From contig NZ_BLPF01000002.1 in NCBI RefSeq assembly GCF_011764425.1, positions 1,116,997 to 1,180,996 on the forward strand: DNA of 64,000 bases, given 5' to 3'. Under the pieces are notes generated by a model. That model had not been told where the DNA came from and searched no databases. It was given only the letters and a program-made list of their open reading frames with translations. Shown here piece after piece: positions 26,083-35,587 of the stretch (position 1 is its first letter; each line of letters begins with the position of its first letter). Both the position numbers and the translations under genes were made by a program. Source of the stretch: Phytohabitans houttuyneae (GTDB taxonomy: Bacteria; Actinomycetota; Actinomycetes; Mycobacteriales; Micromonosporaceae).

Positions 26083-28458
26083 TCAGGTCTGGGGCCAGTG
26101 CCACTCAGTGATTTCCGGTGCGTCCTCGCCATGGCTGCGGGTGTGGTCGCGGCAGCGTTGGCGGGCGTCGACCATCGCTTGGCGGAGGTGTGCGGCGCGG
26201 GTGTTGAGGCCGGGGACGCGGTCGATGACGTCGATGACGAGGTGGAAGCGGTCGAGGTCGTTGAGCATGACCATGTCGAAGGGCGTGGTGGTGGTGCCTT
26301 CCTCTTTGTAGCCGCGCACGTGGAGGTTTCTGTGGTTGGTGCGGCGGTAGGTGAGGCGGTGGATGAGCCAGGGATAGCCGTGGTAGGCGAAGATGATCGG
26401 CTTGTCTGTGGTGAAGACGGTGTCGAACTGGCTGTCGGCGAGGCCGTGCGGGTGTTCGCTTTCCGGCTGCAGGCGCATCAGGTCGACCACGTTGACGACG
26501 CGGACCTTGAGCTCGGGCAGGTGCTGGCGGAGCAGGTCGGCGGCGGCGAGGGTCTCCAGGGTGGGTACATCGCCGGCGCAGGCGAGGACCACGTCGGGCT
26601 CCTGGCCGTTGTCGGTGCTGGCCCAGTCCCAGATGCCGAGGCCGCGGCGGCAGTGCAGCACGGCGTCGTCCATGGACAGCCAGTTCGGGGCGTCCTGCTT
26701 GCCGGCGACCACCACGTTGATGTAGTGGCGGCTGCGCAGGCAGTGGTCCATCGTGGACAGTAGTGTGTTGGCGTCCGGCGGCAGGTAGACGCGGACGACC
26801 TCGGCCTTCTTGTTGACCACGTGGTCGATGAAGCCGGGGTCCTGGTGGGAGAAGCCGTTGTGGTCCTGGCGCCACACGTGCGAGGAGAGCAGGTAGTTGA
26901 GCGAGGCGACCGGCCGCCGCCAGGGGATGTGCCGCGTTACCTTGAGCCACTTGGCGTGCTGGTTGAGCATCGCGTCGACGATGTGGATGAACGCCTCGTA
27001 GCTGGTGAAGATGCCGTGCCGGCCGGTGAGCAGGTAGCCCTCGAGCCAGCCCTGGCACAGGTGCTCGGAGAGCACCTCCATGACGCGGCCGTCGGGGGAG
27101 AGGTGGTCGTCGCCGTCGTACCGGGCGCCGAGGAAGGCGCGGTCGGTCACCTCGAAGGCGGCGCCGAGCCGGTTGGAGGCGACCTCGTCCGGTCCGAAGA
27201 GGCGGAAGCGGTCGGGGTTGGCCTTGATGACGTCGCGTACCCAGCCGCCGAGCACCCGCGCCGCCTCGGAGGTGGAGGCGCCCGGCTGGTCGACCTCGAC
27301 GGCGTAGTCGCGGAAGTCGGGCAGGACCAGGTCGCGCAGGACGACGCCGCCGTTGGCGTGCGGGTTGGCGCTCATCCGCGCCTGGCCGGTCGGTGGCAGC
27401 GCGGTGAGCTCGGCGACCGGGGCGCCGGTGGCGTCGAACAGCTCCTCGGGCCGGTACGAGCGCAGCCACGCCTCCAACTCGGCCAGGTGGGCCGGGTTGT
27501 CGCGCACCGCGGCGAGCGGCACCTGGTGTGCCCGGAACGTGCCCTCGACCTGCTGGCCGTCCACCGTCGTGGGGCCGGTCCAGCCCTTGGGGGTGCGCAG
27601 GATGATCATCGGCCAGCGAGGTCGCGTGGTGTCGCCGGTCGTGCGGGCGTGCCGCTGGATGGCGGCGATCTCGTCCAGGGCGCGGTCGAGGGTGGCGGCC
27701 AGCAGCTGGTGCACGGTGGCAGGGTCGTCGCCTTCGACCAGGTAGGGCTGGTAGCCGTAGCCGCGCATCAGCGCGAGCAGGTCGTCGCGGGGGATGCGGT
27801 CCAGCACCGTCGGGTTGGCGATCTTGTACCCGTTCAGGTGCAGGATCGGCAGCACGGCGCCGTCGCGGGCCGGGTTGAGGAAGACGTTGGACAGCCAGCT
27901 CGTGGCGAGGGGGCCGGTCTCCGCCTCGCCGTCGCCGATCACGCAGGCGACGAGCAGGTCGGGGTTGTCGAAGGCGGCGCCGTACGCGTGCATGAGTGAG
28001 TAGCCCAGCTCGCCACCCTCGTGGATGGAGCCGGGCACCTCGGGGGCGACGTGGCTGGGGATGCCGCCGGGAAACGAGAACTGGCGAAACAGCCGCGCCA
28101 TGCCGGACTCGTCCCGCGAGACGGACGGGTAGAGCTCGCTGTAGGTGCCCTCCAGCCACGTGTTGGCCACGATCGCCGGGCCGCCGTGTCCGGGACCGGT
28201 GACGTAGATGGCGTTGAGGTCGCGGGCGACGATGACACGGTTGAGGTGCGCGTAGAGCAGGCTGAGCCCGGGACTCGTGCCCCAGTGGCCGAGCAGGCGG
28301 GGCTTGATGTGCTCCGGGCGCAGCGGCTCGCGCAGCAGCGGGTTGTCCAGCAGGTAGATCTGCCCGACGGTGAGGTAGTTCGCCGCCCGCCAGTACGCGT
28401 CAAGCCGCGCCAGCTCCGCCTCACTCAGCGGCGCCGCCGCCTCCAGCGTGGTCTCCAT
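26083..28458 (-). CDS. xfp: Xylulose-5-phosphate/fructose-6-phosphate phosphoketolase
   Basis: A 791-residue ThDP enzyme that splits xylulose-5-phosphate (or fructose-6-phosphate) with phosphate into acetyl phosphate and glyceraldehyde-3-phosphate (or erythrose-4-phosphate). Visible signatures are [15 protein letters not shown] (about residues 85-99), [22 protein letters not shown] and the ThDP/Mg site GDGEAETG (175-182). Length and order match bacterial XFP. In a xylan degrader it could route pentoses to acetyl phosphate. No acetate kinase gene is adjacent. The ATG at 28458 starts the conserved region directly. Confidence 0.97.
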   Translation of the reverse strand: METTLEAAAPLSEAELARLDAYWRAANYLTVGQIYLLDNPLLREPLRPEHIKPRLLGHWGTSPGLSLLYAHLNRVIVARDLNAIYVTGPGHGGPAIVANTWLEGTYSELYPSVSRDESGMARLFRQFSFPGGIPSHVAPEVPGSIHEGGELGYSLMHAYGAAFDNPDLLVACVIGDGEAETGPLATSWLSNVFLNPARDGAVLPILHLNGYKIANPTVLDRIPRDDLLALMRGYGYQPYLVEGDDPATVHQLLAATLDRALDEIAAIQRHARTTGDTTRPRWPMIILRTPKGWTGPTTVDGQQVEGTFRAHQVPLAAVRDNPAHLAELEAWLRSYRPEELFDATGAPVAELTALPPTGQARMSANPHANGGVVLRDLVLPDFRDYAVEVDQPGASTSEAARVLGGWVRDVIKANPDRFRLFGPDEVASNRLGAAFEVTDRAFLGARYDGDDHLSPDGRVMEVLSEHLCQGWLEGYLLTGRHGIFTSYEAFIHIVDAMLNQHAKWLKVTRHIPWRRPVASLNYLLSSHVWRQDHNGFSHQDPGFIDHVVNKKAEVVRVYLPPDANTLLSTMDHCLRSRHYINVVVAGKQDAPNWLSMDDAVLHCRRGLGIWDWASTDNGQEPDVVLACAGDVPTLETLAAADLLRQHLPELKVRVVNVVDLMRLQPESEHPHGLADSQFDTVFTTDKPIIFAYHGYPWLIHRLTYRRTNHRNLHVRGYKEEGTTTTPFDMVMLNDLDRFHLVIDVIDRVPGLNTRAAHLRQAMVDARQRCRDHTRSHGEDAPEITEWHWPQT

Positions 28459-28706
28459 GGATGCCAGCCTCTCGCAGGTAGGGGTCGTGGAAGGCCGGAT
28501 TCAGCCTGATCCGTGCGGCCGGCGGCGCACAGGGCCATAGGTCCCGGCTCGCAGGGGCCTGGTGACACGGCGGCGGTGCCCGCCACCCGCCGTTCACGCG
28601 CCGTTCCCCGGCCGTTGTCAGCGTGTTCTCTGCGAGTTTTGAGCTAGTTCTGATGTGCGTACGCTTTCCTGTGTCCGTCGACAGGCATCGGGAGTGGAGG
28701 GCGTCG

Positions 28707-29561
28707 ATGTTCTTCCGGCGTAGGCAGCCTGCCACGGATCAGCTGCCCGAGACGGCCCGCCCGCTGGAGCAGTCCGCGGAGGCCGGGCACGCGCTGCGGG
28801 CGCCGAGCCGGCTGCACGCCTTCAACCGATACGAGATCAAGTACCTGGTGCCCCGGGAGATCCTCGACGACCTGCGCGACGAGCTGCGCCACCGGCTGGA
28901 CCTCGACACGTATGCGGCGGCCGGCGGCTACGGCGTCTGGAGCGTCTACTACGACACCACGCGGCTGCGCTTCTACTGGGAGAAGATCGAGGGTCTGCGG
29001 TTCAGGCGCAAGCTGCGGATCCGGCACTACGGCGACCTGTGCGTGGTCGACGACGAGACGCCGGTCTTCGTGGAGATCAAGCAGCGGGTCAACCGGGTGA
29101 CGCAGAAGCGCCGCGTCCAGCTGCCTTACCGGCAGGCACGCGAGCTGTGCGACCACCGCCAGATGATCGACTGTGGCGGCTCCGGGCGCGGCTTCCTGGA
29201 GGAGGTGCTCGGCCTTGTCGCCGGGTTGGACCTGCGGCCGATCGCGATGACTGGGTACCGGCGGGAGGCGTTCACCGGGCGCGACGCCGAGGTCGGGCTG
29301 CGGGTGACGCTCGATCACCGGGTCGTCGGCCGCGACCGCGACCTTCAGCTGGGCGTCGCGGCGGAAAACCGGTTCATCGTGCCGCCGCGGCTGGCGGTGC
29401 TGGAGGTCAAGGCCAACGAGCGCGTGCCGTACTGGCTGACCGACCTGACCGCCCGGCACAACCTCGCGGTGGTGCGGATGTCGAAGTACTGCCAGAGCGT
29501 CGAGGCGTTCGGCAGGGCGCCGCGGTCCGCATCCCACGTCCCTGTTGAAACGGAGCACTGA
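28707..29561 (+). CDS. VTC-domain protein (polyphosphate-polymerase-like)
   Basis: A 284-residue soluble protein with the CYTH-like tunnel fold of VTC polymerase domains. Basic and acidic pairs expected to line the tunnel are in FNRYEIKYLVPRE (about 39-51), FRRKLRIRHYGD, VFVEIKQRVNR and LEVKANERVPYWL, ending with the conserved RMSKYCQSVEAF. In yeast the VTC4 domain makes polyphosphate from ATP. Bacterial copies often stand beside DUF4956 and CotH genes, exactly as here. Whether this protein makes polyphosphate is not proven. ATG 28707 follows GGAGTGGAGG. Confidence 0.85.
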   Translation: MFFRRRQPATDQLPETARPLEQSAEAGHALRAPSRLHAFNRYEIKYLVPREILDDLRDELRHRLDLDTYAAAGGYGVWSVYYDTTRLRFYWEKIEGLRFRRKLRIRHYGDLCVVDDETPVFVEIKQRVNRVTQKRRVQLPYRQARELCDHRQMIDCGGSGRGFLEEVLGLVAGLDLRPIAMTGYRREAFTGRDAEVGLRVTLDHRVVGRDRDLQLGVAAENRFIVPPRLAVLEVKANERVPYWLTDLTARHNLAVVRMSKYCQSVEAFGRAPRSASHVPVETEH

Positions 29562-29566
29562 CCACC

Positions 29567-30244
29567 ATGCCTTTCGAGGTCCAGGATCTGTCCGGCACGT
29601 TCAGCGTCGGCGACATCGCGATCGCGCTCGCACTGTCCTTTGTGCTCAGCTCCGCGATCGGCTGGGTGTACCGGGCGACCCACCGCAACGTGTCGTACAG
29701 CCAGTCGTACGTGCAGACCCTGGTCATCCTGGGCATGATCATTTCGTTGATCATGCTGGTGGTCGGCTCGAACATCGCACGGGCCTTCGCGCTGGTCGGT
29801 GCGCTGTCGGTGATCCGCTTCCGAAACGCGATCAAGGAGACCCGCGACGTCGGGTTCATCTTCCTGGTGATGGGCATCGGGATGGCCTGCGGCACCCGGT
29901 TCTACACGCTCGCGGTCGTCGCCACCGTCGCGATCTGCCTCGTGGTGGTCGTCATGCAGCGGTTCAACTGGTTCCAGCTGAACGTGCAACGCCAGGTGGT
30001 CAAGGTGCAGGTGCCGGCCGACGAGGACCACACGAATGAGATCCAGGACGTGCTGCTGCGGCACACCAGCGAGTTCGAGCTGGTGAGCCTGGAGTCGATA
30101 CAGGGTGGCGCGCTGACCGAGCTGATGTACACCGTCCGGCTGCGCAAGGGCACCGAGCCGACCACGCTGATCGCCGCGTTGCGCGAGCGGACGTATGGGC
30201 AGCGGGTCACGCTGCTGACCGGCTACGACCAGACCGACCTGTGA
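29567..30244 (+). CDS. DUF4956 membrane protein
   Basis: A 225-residue protein with about four membrane helices in its first 130 residues (IAIALALSFVLSSAIGWVY, TLVILGMIISLIMLVVGS, FALVGALSVIRFRNAI, AVVATVAICLVVVVMQRF) and a soluble C-terminal domain. The GALSVIRFRN...K motif is the DUF4956 hallmark. It sits five bases after the VTC gene and its stop overlaps the next start, so the three genes form one operon. Function unknown; a membrane anchor or channel for the VTC-domain enzyme is a reasonable guess. Confidence 0.85.
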   Translation: MPFEVQDLSGTFSVGDIAIALALSFVLSSAIGWVYRATHRNVSYSQSYVQTLVILGMIISLIMLVVGSNIARAFALVGALSVIRFRNAIKETRDVGFIFLVMGIGMACGTRFYTLAVVATVAICLVVVVMQRFNWFQLNVQRQVVKVQVPADEDHTNEIQDVLLRHTSEFELVSLESIQGGALTELMYTVRLRKGTEPTTLIAALRERTYGQRVTLLTGYDQTDL

Positions 30245-31836
30245 TGCGGCGGCTCAAGCACCGGCTCCCGGTGCGGCTGCGGCACCACTGGAAGGTGGTG
30301 GCCGCCTGCGGGATCTTCTTCGCCGTGCTGGTCGGGCTGGTCGGCACGAGCCGGGTGGCGCCGATCGTGACCAGCGACGAGCGCGCCGACGCCGACGTCG
30401 TGGTCCAGGACATTCCCGGCACCGTCGACCTGTTCGACACCAGCAGGCCGCACGAGCTCACGCTGTCCTACTCGCCCGTGGACTACGAGCGGATGCTCGA
30501 CCAGTACTGGGAGGACGGCGACAAGGAGTACCTCGAAGCCGACCTGGTCGTCGACGGCACCCGTATCGACAGTGTCGGCATCCGCCTCAAGGGCAACTCC
30601 ACGCTGTCCGGCATGACCCGCGACGGCCAAACCGCGCCACGAGGCTTCGGCGACCGCGGCGAGGAGGGCGTCCGGGTCGGACCGCCGGCGGGCGGTGCGG
30701 CGCCGCGCGACTTCGGTCAGGCCGGCGGTGGTTTCCGCGGCGGCGGCATGGGTGGCCTGCGCGCCGAGGAGCCGGAAAACCTGCCGTGGCTGGTCAGCTT
30801 CGACGAGTACGTCGAGGGCCGCCGCTACCAGGGGCGCACCGAGATCGCGGTTCGTCCGGCCACCGGCATGGGCGGCAGCACCACCGGGCTCAACGAGGCG
30901 GTCGCGCTCAGCCTTGTCGCCGCGTCGGGCGAGCCGTCACAGCGGTACACGTTCTCCACGTTCACCGTCAACGACCGGCCGACGGTGACCCGGCTTGTCG
31001 TCGAGCACCCCGACCGGACCTACGCCGACTCGCTGCCGGGCGACGGTGTGCTCTACAAGTCGCAGGCCAGCGGCCAGTTCGCCGACCAGGGCGACGACCA
31101 GACCGACTACCAGGACGACTTCGAGCAGGTCAACAAGAAGGGTAGCCAGGACCTGCGGCCGGTGATCGAGCTGATCCAGTGGGTCGGCTCCGCCTCCGAC
31201 GCGGAGTTTGCCGCGGGGCTCGCCGACCGGGTCGATACGGCCTCGTTCGCCCGCTACGCAGCGTTGCAGAACCTGCTGCTCAACTTCGACGACATGAGCG
31301 GGCCGGGCAGCAACTACTACCTGTACTACAACCTCGACACCCGCAAGTTCACCGTGATCACCTGGGACCTCAACCTCGCGATGAGCGGCGACGCCACCCA
31401 GGGGCCGAACGACGCGGGTCGCATGGGCGGCTTCCTGGGCGCCGGCCCAGGCGGCGACCGGGGCCAGCCGCCCGAGGGCTTCGAGCCGCCGGAGGGCTTC
31501 CAGCTGCCGGAGGGTTTCGAGCCGCCCGAGGGTTTCCAGCCGCCGGATGGCGGGCCGGGGCCCGGTGGTGGCATGCGGATGCGGGGGCACCAGCTCAAGG
31601 AGCGCTTCCTGGCCGACCCCGAGTTCAAGAAGGTGTACGAGAACGCGTACCGCGACCTCTACCAGAGGCTCTACGCCAGCGGCGCGGCCGCGACCGCGGT
31701 CGAGCAGACCAGCGCCATCCTCAAGGCCGCCGGGGCCAACGCATCCACCGTGGACAGTGAGGCGGCCGCCCTGCGCACGCTTGTCGACAGCCGCACCAAG
31801 AGCCTGGCGACAGACGAGGTCATCACGCGGAAGTGA
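30244..31836 (+). CDS. CotH-kinase-family protein with PEGF repeats
   Basis: A 530-residue exported or membrane-anchored protein with one N-terminal helix (VVAACGIFFAVLVGLVG). The CotH core runs from VDGTRIDSVGIRLKGNSTLSG through NFDDMSGPGSNYYLYYNLD to the kinase-like VITWDLNLAMSG. CotH proteins phosphorylate other proteins in spore coats; actinomycete copies are not tied to endospores. An insertion near residues 410-440 contains five tandem PEGF/PPDG-type units (PPEGFEPPEGFQLPEGF). A Gly/Arg-rich loop also lies near residues 140-175. It is coupled to the DUF4956 gene by overlapping stop and start (a GTG three bases earlier is an alternative). Confidence 0.87.
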   Translation: MRRLKHRLPVRLRHHWKVVAACGIFFAVLVGLVGTSRVAPIVTSDERADADVVVQDIPGTVDLFDTSRPHELTLSYSPVDYERMLDQYWEDGDKEYLEADLVVDGTRIDSVGIRLKGNSTLSGMTRDGQTAPRGFGDRGEEGVRVGPPAGGAAPRDFGQAGGGFRGGGMGGLRAEEPENLPWLVSFDEYVEGRRYQGRTEIAVRPATGMGGSTTGLNEAVALSLVAASGEPSQRYTFSTFTVNDRPTVTRLVVEHPDRTYADSLPGDGVLYKSQASGQFADQGDDQTDYQDDFEQVNKKGSQDLRPVIELIQWVGSASDAEFAAGLADRVDTASFARYAALQNLLLNFDDMSGPGSNYYLYYNLDTRKFTVITWDLNLAMSGDATQGPNDAGRMGGFLGAGPGGDRGQPPEGFEPPEGFQLPEGFEPPEGFQPPDGGPGPGGGMRMRGHQLKERFLADPEFKKVYENAYRDLYQRLYASGAAATAVEQTSAILKAAGANASTVDSEAAALRTLVDSRTKSLATDEVITRK

Positions 31837-31842
31837 GGCGCT

Positions 31843-31862
31843 GACCGGCGTGAGAGCCGGTC
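31843..31862 (+). terminator. Hairpin after the VTC-DUF4956-CotH operon
   Basis: GACCGGC (31843-31849), six-base loop, GCCGGTC (31856-31862), starting six bases after the CotH stop. Confidence 0.45.
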
Positions 31863-32006
31863 GGTGATCCGCGGTGTGGCTTCCCGCGAACTGGGCGGTG
31901 GTCGAGACCCCTTGGCCTTGGTAGACGCTTCGGTTCGTGTGGAACCGGCAGCGCTGAGGTGGGTCTGTGCCGGCGCGGGCGGTCGCGCTCGGAGCGGGTG
32001 TTGGCG

Positions 32007-33056
32007 TTATCGGAGGGTCATGCCGGGGATCCGGGCTCGGATCGCGTCGAGTTCGGCTTCGTCGGAGATGCCTTGGAAGTCGTGGCGGGGTGTGTATGGC
32101 GCTTCGAGTGCGCGTAGCTGGTCGTCGGTCAGCTCGACGTCCAGTGACGCGACGGCGTCGTCGATCTGGTGCACCGAGCCGGCGCCGACCAGTGGGGCGG
32201 TGACGACGGGTTGGCGGCGTAGCCAGGCCAGGGCGACCTGGGCGCGGCTGACGCCGTGGGCGTCGGCGACCTGTCCGACCGTGTCCACGATCGCTCGGTT
32301 CGAGGCCTCCTCCGTGGGTGTGTACAGCCAGTCGGCGTAGGAGCCGTCGGTCTGCGAGCGTGTGGTGGACTTGGCGTCGTTCCAGGCGCGTGCGAGCCGG
32401 CCGCGGGCCAGTGGGCTCCAGATGATGGTGCCGACGCCCTCGTCGAGGCACAGCGGGATCATCTCGCGTTCCTCTTCGCGGGCGAGCAGGTTGTAGTGGT
32501 TTTGCATGGAGACGAACCGCGCCCAGCCGTGCTGCTTTTGCAGGTGCAGGGCCTTGGCGAACTCCCAGGCGGGCATCGAGGAGGCGCCAAGGTAGCGCAC
32601 CTTGCCGGCCTTCACGAGGTCACTGAGTGCTTCGAGGGTCTCCTCGAGCGGTGTCGCGTGGTCGTTGCGGTGTATCTGGTAGAGGTCTATGTAGTCGGTG
32701 CCGAGCCGCTGAAGCGAGTGGTCGACCTCGGTCATGATCGCCTTGCGGGACAGGCCCTTGCCGTTGGGGCCGGGCCGCATCGGGTGGCGCAGCTTGGTGG
32801 CGATCACCACGTCGTCGCGGTTCGCGAAGTCGCCCAGCGCCCTGCCGAGGATCTCCTCGCTCGAGCCCAGCGAGTACAGGTTCGCGGTGTCGAAGAAGTT
32901 GATCCCGGCTTCCAGCGCGTGCTTGATGAGTGGGCGGCTGGTCTGCTCGTCCAGCGACCAGACCGGGTGGCCGCGGTTGGGTTCGCCGTAGGTCATCGCA
33001 CCGATGGCGATCGGCGAGACGTCCAGGCCGGTGGTGCCGAGCTTGATGTACTGCAC
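32007..33056 (-). CDS. Aldo/keto reductase
   Basis: A 349-residue NADPH-dependent oxidoreductase of the Tas/YhdN-like group. The catalytic tetrad is visible as Asp and Tyr in FFDTANLYSLGSSEE, Lys in VIATKLRHP and His in YQIHRNDH. The C-terminal cofactor segment is LVGAGSVHQIDDAVASLD. The physiological substrate is unknown. It is divergent from a TetR-family gene and both promoters are covered by a double palindromic operator, so the reductase is probably the regulator's main target, perhaps induced by a reactive carbonyl. Confidence 0.92.
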   Translation of the reverse strand: MQYIKLGTTGLDVSPIAIGAMTYGEPNRGHPVWSLDEQTSRPLIKHALEAGINFFDTANLYSLGSSEEILGRALGDFANRDDVVIATKLRHPMRPGPNGKGLSRKAIMTEVDHSLQRLGTDYIDLYQIHRNDHATPLEETLEALSDLVKAGKVRYLGASSMPAWEFAKALHLQKQHGWARFVSMQNHYNLLAREEEREMIPLCLDEGVGTIIWSPLARGRLARAWNDAKSTTRSQTDGSYADWLYTPTEEASNRAIVDTVGQVADAHGVSRAQVALAWLRRQPVVTAPLVGAGSVHQIDDAVASLDVELTDDQLRALEAPYTPRHDFQGISDEAELDAIRARIPGMTLR

Positions 33057-33076
33057 GGTGCTCCTCTAAGGTAAGT

Positions 33077-33112
33077 GGAGAGGTCTCCATATACGGTAGT
33101 GGAGACCTCTCC
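33077..33112. promoter_or_regulatory. Double TetR operator in the divergent promoter
   Basis: Two palindromes, GGAGA-GG-TCTCC (33077-33088) and GGAGA-CC-TCTCC (33101-33112), are mirror images of each other. They form a perfect 13-bp inverted repeat with a 10-bp spacer between the starts of the reductase and TetR genes. The geometry suits two dimers on one face of the helix. Confidence 0.65.
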
Positions 33113-33131
33113 GGATAGCAAGGGGCGTGGA

Positions 33132-33665
33132 ATGGTTCGTGCAGACGCTCGCGAGAATCGGGCCCGCATCCTGGAGACCGCGCGCCAGGCGCTGGCCGAG
33201 GACGGCAACACCTCGATGAACCAGATCGCGCAACGCGCTGGCGTCGGACCTGGCACCTTGTATCGCAACTACCCGACCCGCGAAGCGCTCGTCCTGGCCG
33301 TCTACCAACTCGAAATCGACCGGCTCATCGAGTCCGTGCCCGAACTCCTGGCCCACCTGCCGCCGTTGGAAGCACTGCGGCGCTGGACCACCGAGCTGGT
33401 CAGCGCCATGAAAAGAAAACACGGCCTCGGCGACGCACTCAGCCCCGGAGCCCATCAATCCATCACCGAACGCACCTACGGCCCCGTGATCGCCGCCATC
33501 ACGCAACTACTCGACGCCGGCCAACGCGATGGCACCATCCGCACCGACGCGGACGCCCGTGACTTCCTGCAACTCACCGGCGCTCTGTGGCGAGCCGCGT
33601 CCGGGCCAGAAGACCGCTCGCAACCCATGCTCGGCCTCATCCTCGATGGGCTCAGCCGTCGATAG
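33132..33665 (+). CDS. TetR/AcrR-family repressor
   Basis: A 177-residue regulator. The HTH is in TSMNQIAQRAGVGPGTLYRN followed by YPTREALVLAVY. The C-terminal ligand-binding helices (LTGALWRAASGPEDRSQPML) are divergent, as usual. The ATG at 33132 with AAGGGG upstream is preferred over an in-frame ATG at 33075, because that one would place the start inside the operator. It should repress itself and the divergent aldo/keto reductase. The ligand is unknown. Confidence 0.9.
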   Translation: MVRADARENRARILETARQALAEDGNTSMNQIAQRAGVGPGTLYRNYPTREALVLAVYQLEIDRLIESVPELLAHLPPLEALRRWTTELVSAMKRKHGLGDALSPGAHQSITERTYGPVIAAITQLLDAGQRDGTIRTDADARDFLQLTGALWRAASGPEDRSQPMLGLILDGLSRR

Positions 33666-33878
33666 GCGGTGGCGGCCCTGCCAGCGGGCTCTCACCGAAC
33701 CGCCGGGATCGACGAGCACCGCCATCAGGCACGCCGAGCGGCTCCCCCTGGTCCGAGCATGTCAGCTACTGATGTTCCCGCCGAGTTCGCGATTGGGCCG
33801 GATCGGTGGGCGACACGGCGCGGGTTCGATGAAAGGTCTCGTGCCGGTTCGATGAACGGTGGGGTCGACGCTCTACCC

Positions 33879-34523
33879 ATGACTACATCCACCAGCGGGG
33901 CCGCCATACTACGGCGGATCCCCATCCTCCTGGTCGCACTGCTCGCCGCGACCGTGAGCGCGGTGACCGTGTCCCAGCCCGCCGCCAACGCGAGCCCGGC
34001 CTCCAACTCCGTCGTACGGACGGCGTACATCTGGAACTGTCCGACGGGGGCGCCGGGCTGCTATCCCGGCGCGCAGACCAGGGTGGGGGACGTGCGTGTG
34101 GGCGACCCGATCGCCGACCTGTGCACCGGCACGTTCAGCGGCAACCAGAAGAACCTGATCTTCAACCAGACCACCCGCGGCGGGGCGGCCGAGCGCACGG
34201 GCTTCCTCTACCGCAACAACCTGTTCTCGGATGACGTGGAGGACTCCTGCTACACCGGCGGCGTGGCGCAGAGCGTGGTGGACCGGGGCGCGACCCAGCG
34301 GCTGTGCCCGTACGACAGCTGCGGCTCCACCGGCACGGTGCCGCGCAACAACTCGAACTGGGTGCTGCGCGAGTTCTGCTACACCTTCCGCAGCAATGTG
34401 GACTGGCGGCTGGTGGTCGCCTACAACCGCAACACCAACGGTCCGCTGACCGCGGGCTTCGTGCGCGCCAGCCAGCTCGACAACCCGCTGAACTCGGCGC
34501 AGTACAACTGCGACTTCATCTAA
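33879..34523 (+). CDS. Secreted protein of unknown function, cysteine-rich
   Basis: A 214-residue exported protein. The signal peptide is about residues 1-40 (ILLVALLAATVSAVTVSQPAA). The mature part contains seven cysteines (WNCPTGAPGCYPG, DLCTGTF, DSCYTGG, RLCPYDSCGS, EFCYTF, YNCDFI) and strands such as GFLYRNNLF and DWRLVVAYNRNT. This pattern resembles small SH3-like secreted proteins of actinomycetes, with no known activity. The start could also be ATG 33852. Short direct repeats of GGTTCGATGAA (around 33824 and 33846) lie upstream. Confidence 0.7.
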   Translation: MTTSTSGAAILRRIPILLVALLAATVSAVTVSQPAANASPASNSVVRTAYIWNCPTGAPGCYPGAQTRVGDVRVGDPIADLCTGTFSGNQKNLIFNQTTRGGAAERTGFLYRNNLFSDDVEDSCYTGGVAQSVVDRGATQRLCPYDSCGSTGTVPRNNSNWVLREFCYTFRSNVDWRLVVAYNRNTNGPLTAGFVRASQLDNPLNSAQYNCDFI

Positions 34524-34530
34524 AGCGGTC

Positions 34531-34562
34531 CGGGTGCCGCGTCGAGGACGGCGCGGCACCCG
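34531..34562. terminator. Bidirectional terminator between secreted protein and ThuA genes
   Basis: A perfect 11-bp stem (CGGGTGCCGCG at 34531-34541 with 34552-34562) and a 10-nt loop, located between two convergent stop codons. Confidence 0.7.
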
Positions 34563-34586
34563 TGTTGGGCGTTCAGGCGACGGCGG

Positions 34587-35567
34587 TCATCGGCAGAACG
34601 GAGCGCGTCCCATGGCCGACTCGATCCCGCCGAGCACGTGGCGCAGGAAGTGCTCGTCGCCGGTCATCGGGGTGTCGGTCCACGCCTCGACCGCGTGCCC
34701 GAGGGTCGTGACCCAGGAACGGCCGCCGTCGTAGTACTGGCACCAGGACACCGGGTGGTTGCGGCCGTGGCCGGGGTGGCCGCTGCCGCCGGTCGGACCC
34801 TCCGGCAGCGTGGACTCGTCGACGTTGGCGAGGATCCGGACCCGGCTGGGAAACGGCACGAGGTTGTACCACTCGTCGGCGAAGTCCCAGCGGGCCGGCA
34901 ACCCGGCGGTCGAAGCGCCGCGGCGGCTCATCGTGACGACGGTGCCGGGCTGGTTGCGCCCGTGGTCGTAGTAGTTGGCGCCGCCGAGCAGCCCTTCGTA
35001 CCACTCCCAGTTGTACTCGGTGCCGAACGCGTTGTGGATGCCGACGAAGCCACCCCCGCCGCGGATGTACTGGCGCAGGGCAGTCTGTGCCGGGTCGTCC
35101 AGGGTGTCGCGGGTGGTGCTCATGAAGATGACCGCGTTGTAGCGGAACAGCCGCGCGGGCGAGGAGAGCTGGGTGACGTCCTCGGTCCAGTCCACGGCGA
35201 AGCCGTGCTCGGCGCCGAGCCTGACCAGCGCGTTCTGTGCGGCGTGGGCGGGGGTCAGCGGGGGGTTGAGGCCGGCCGGCAGGGCGGGGCCGAGGTGGGC
35301 GTGGCGCGGGCCGGCGGTGCGGCTGTAGACAAGCACGCGGTATCCGTCGGTCGCCGGGTCGAAGTTGCCCCAGTCGTGGTAGCAGTCCGGGTCGGTGCCG
35401 CGGCAGACACCGTAGTCCGGGTTGCCGAGGCTCTGCGCGCCGCTGTCCTTCGGCTGCTGTGCGGGCTTTTCCGCGGCGCTGGGTATCGACGTGGTCAGCA
35501 GCATGACCGTCGCGGCCAGGGCGGCGCCGAACGCGGCGCTGAGGACCGTGTTGCGTCTCAAGGGCAT
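34587..35567 (-). CDS. Secreted ThuA-domain protein
   Basis: A 326-residue exported protein. Signal peptide about residues 1-32 (FGAALAATVMLLTTSIPSAA). The ThuA (glutamine-amidotransferase-like) domain is seen in YRVLVYSRTAGPRHA, RYNAVIFMSTTRDTL, YIRGGGGFVGIHNAFG and HPVSWCQYYDGGRSWVTTLGHAVEAW. The family is linked to trehalose or glycoside utilisation, but its reaction is not established. AAGGAG before ATG 35567 gives the start. It is the third gene of the leftward operon, 20 bp after the citryl-CoA-lyase-like gene. A role in handling a sugar-like or glycosylated substrate outside the cell would fit. Confidence 0.87.
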   Translation of the reverse strand: MPLRRNTVLSAAFGAALAATVMLLTTSIPSAAEKPAQQPKDSGAQSLGNPDYGVCRGTDPDCYHDWGNFDPATDGYRVLVYSRTAGPRHAHLGPALPAGLNPPLTPAHAAQNALVRLGAEHGFAVDWTEDVTQLSSPARLFRYNAVIFMSTTRDTLDDPAQTALRQYIRGGGGFVGIHNAFGTEYNWEWYEGLLGGANYYDHGRNQPGTVVTMSRRGASTAGLPARWDFADEWYNLVPFPSRVRILANVDESTLPEGPTGGSGHPGHGRNHPVSWCQYYDGGRSWVTTLGHAVEAWTDTPMTGDEHFLRHVLGGIESAMGRAPFCR

Positions 35568-35587
35568 GGGGGTACTCCTTGTGGCGA

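Noticed and set aside
26105-28159. Long second minus-strand frame inside the phosphoketolase gene
   Set aside because: It overlaps a full-length, motif-complete phosphoketolase in another frame and reads as Arg/Pro/Ala-rich shadow sequence.
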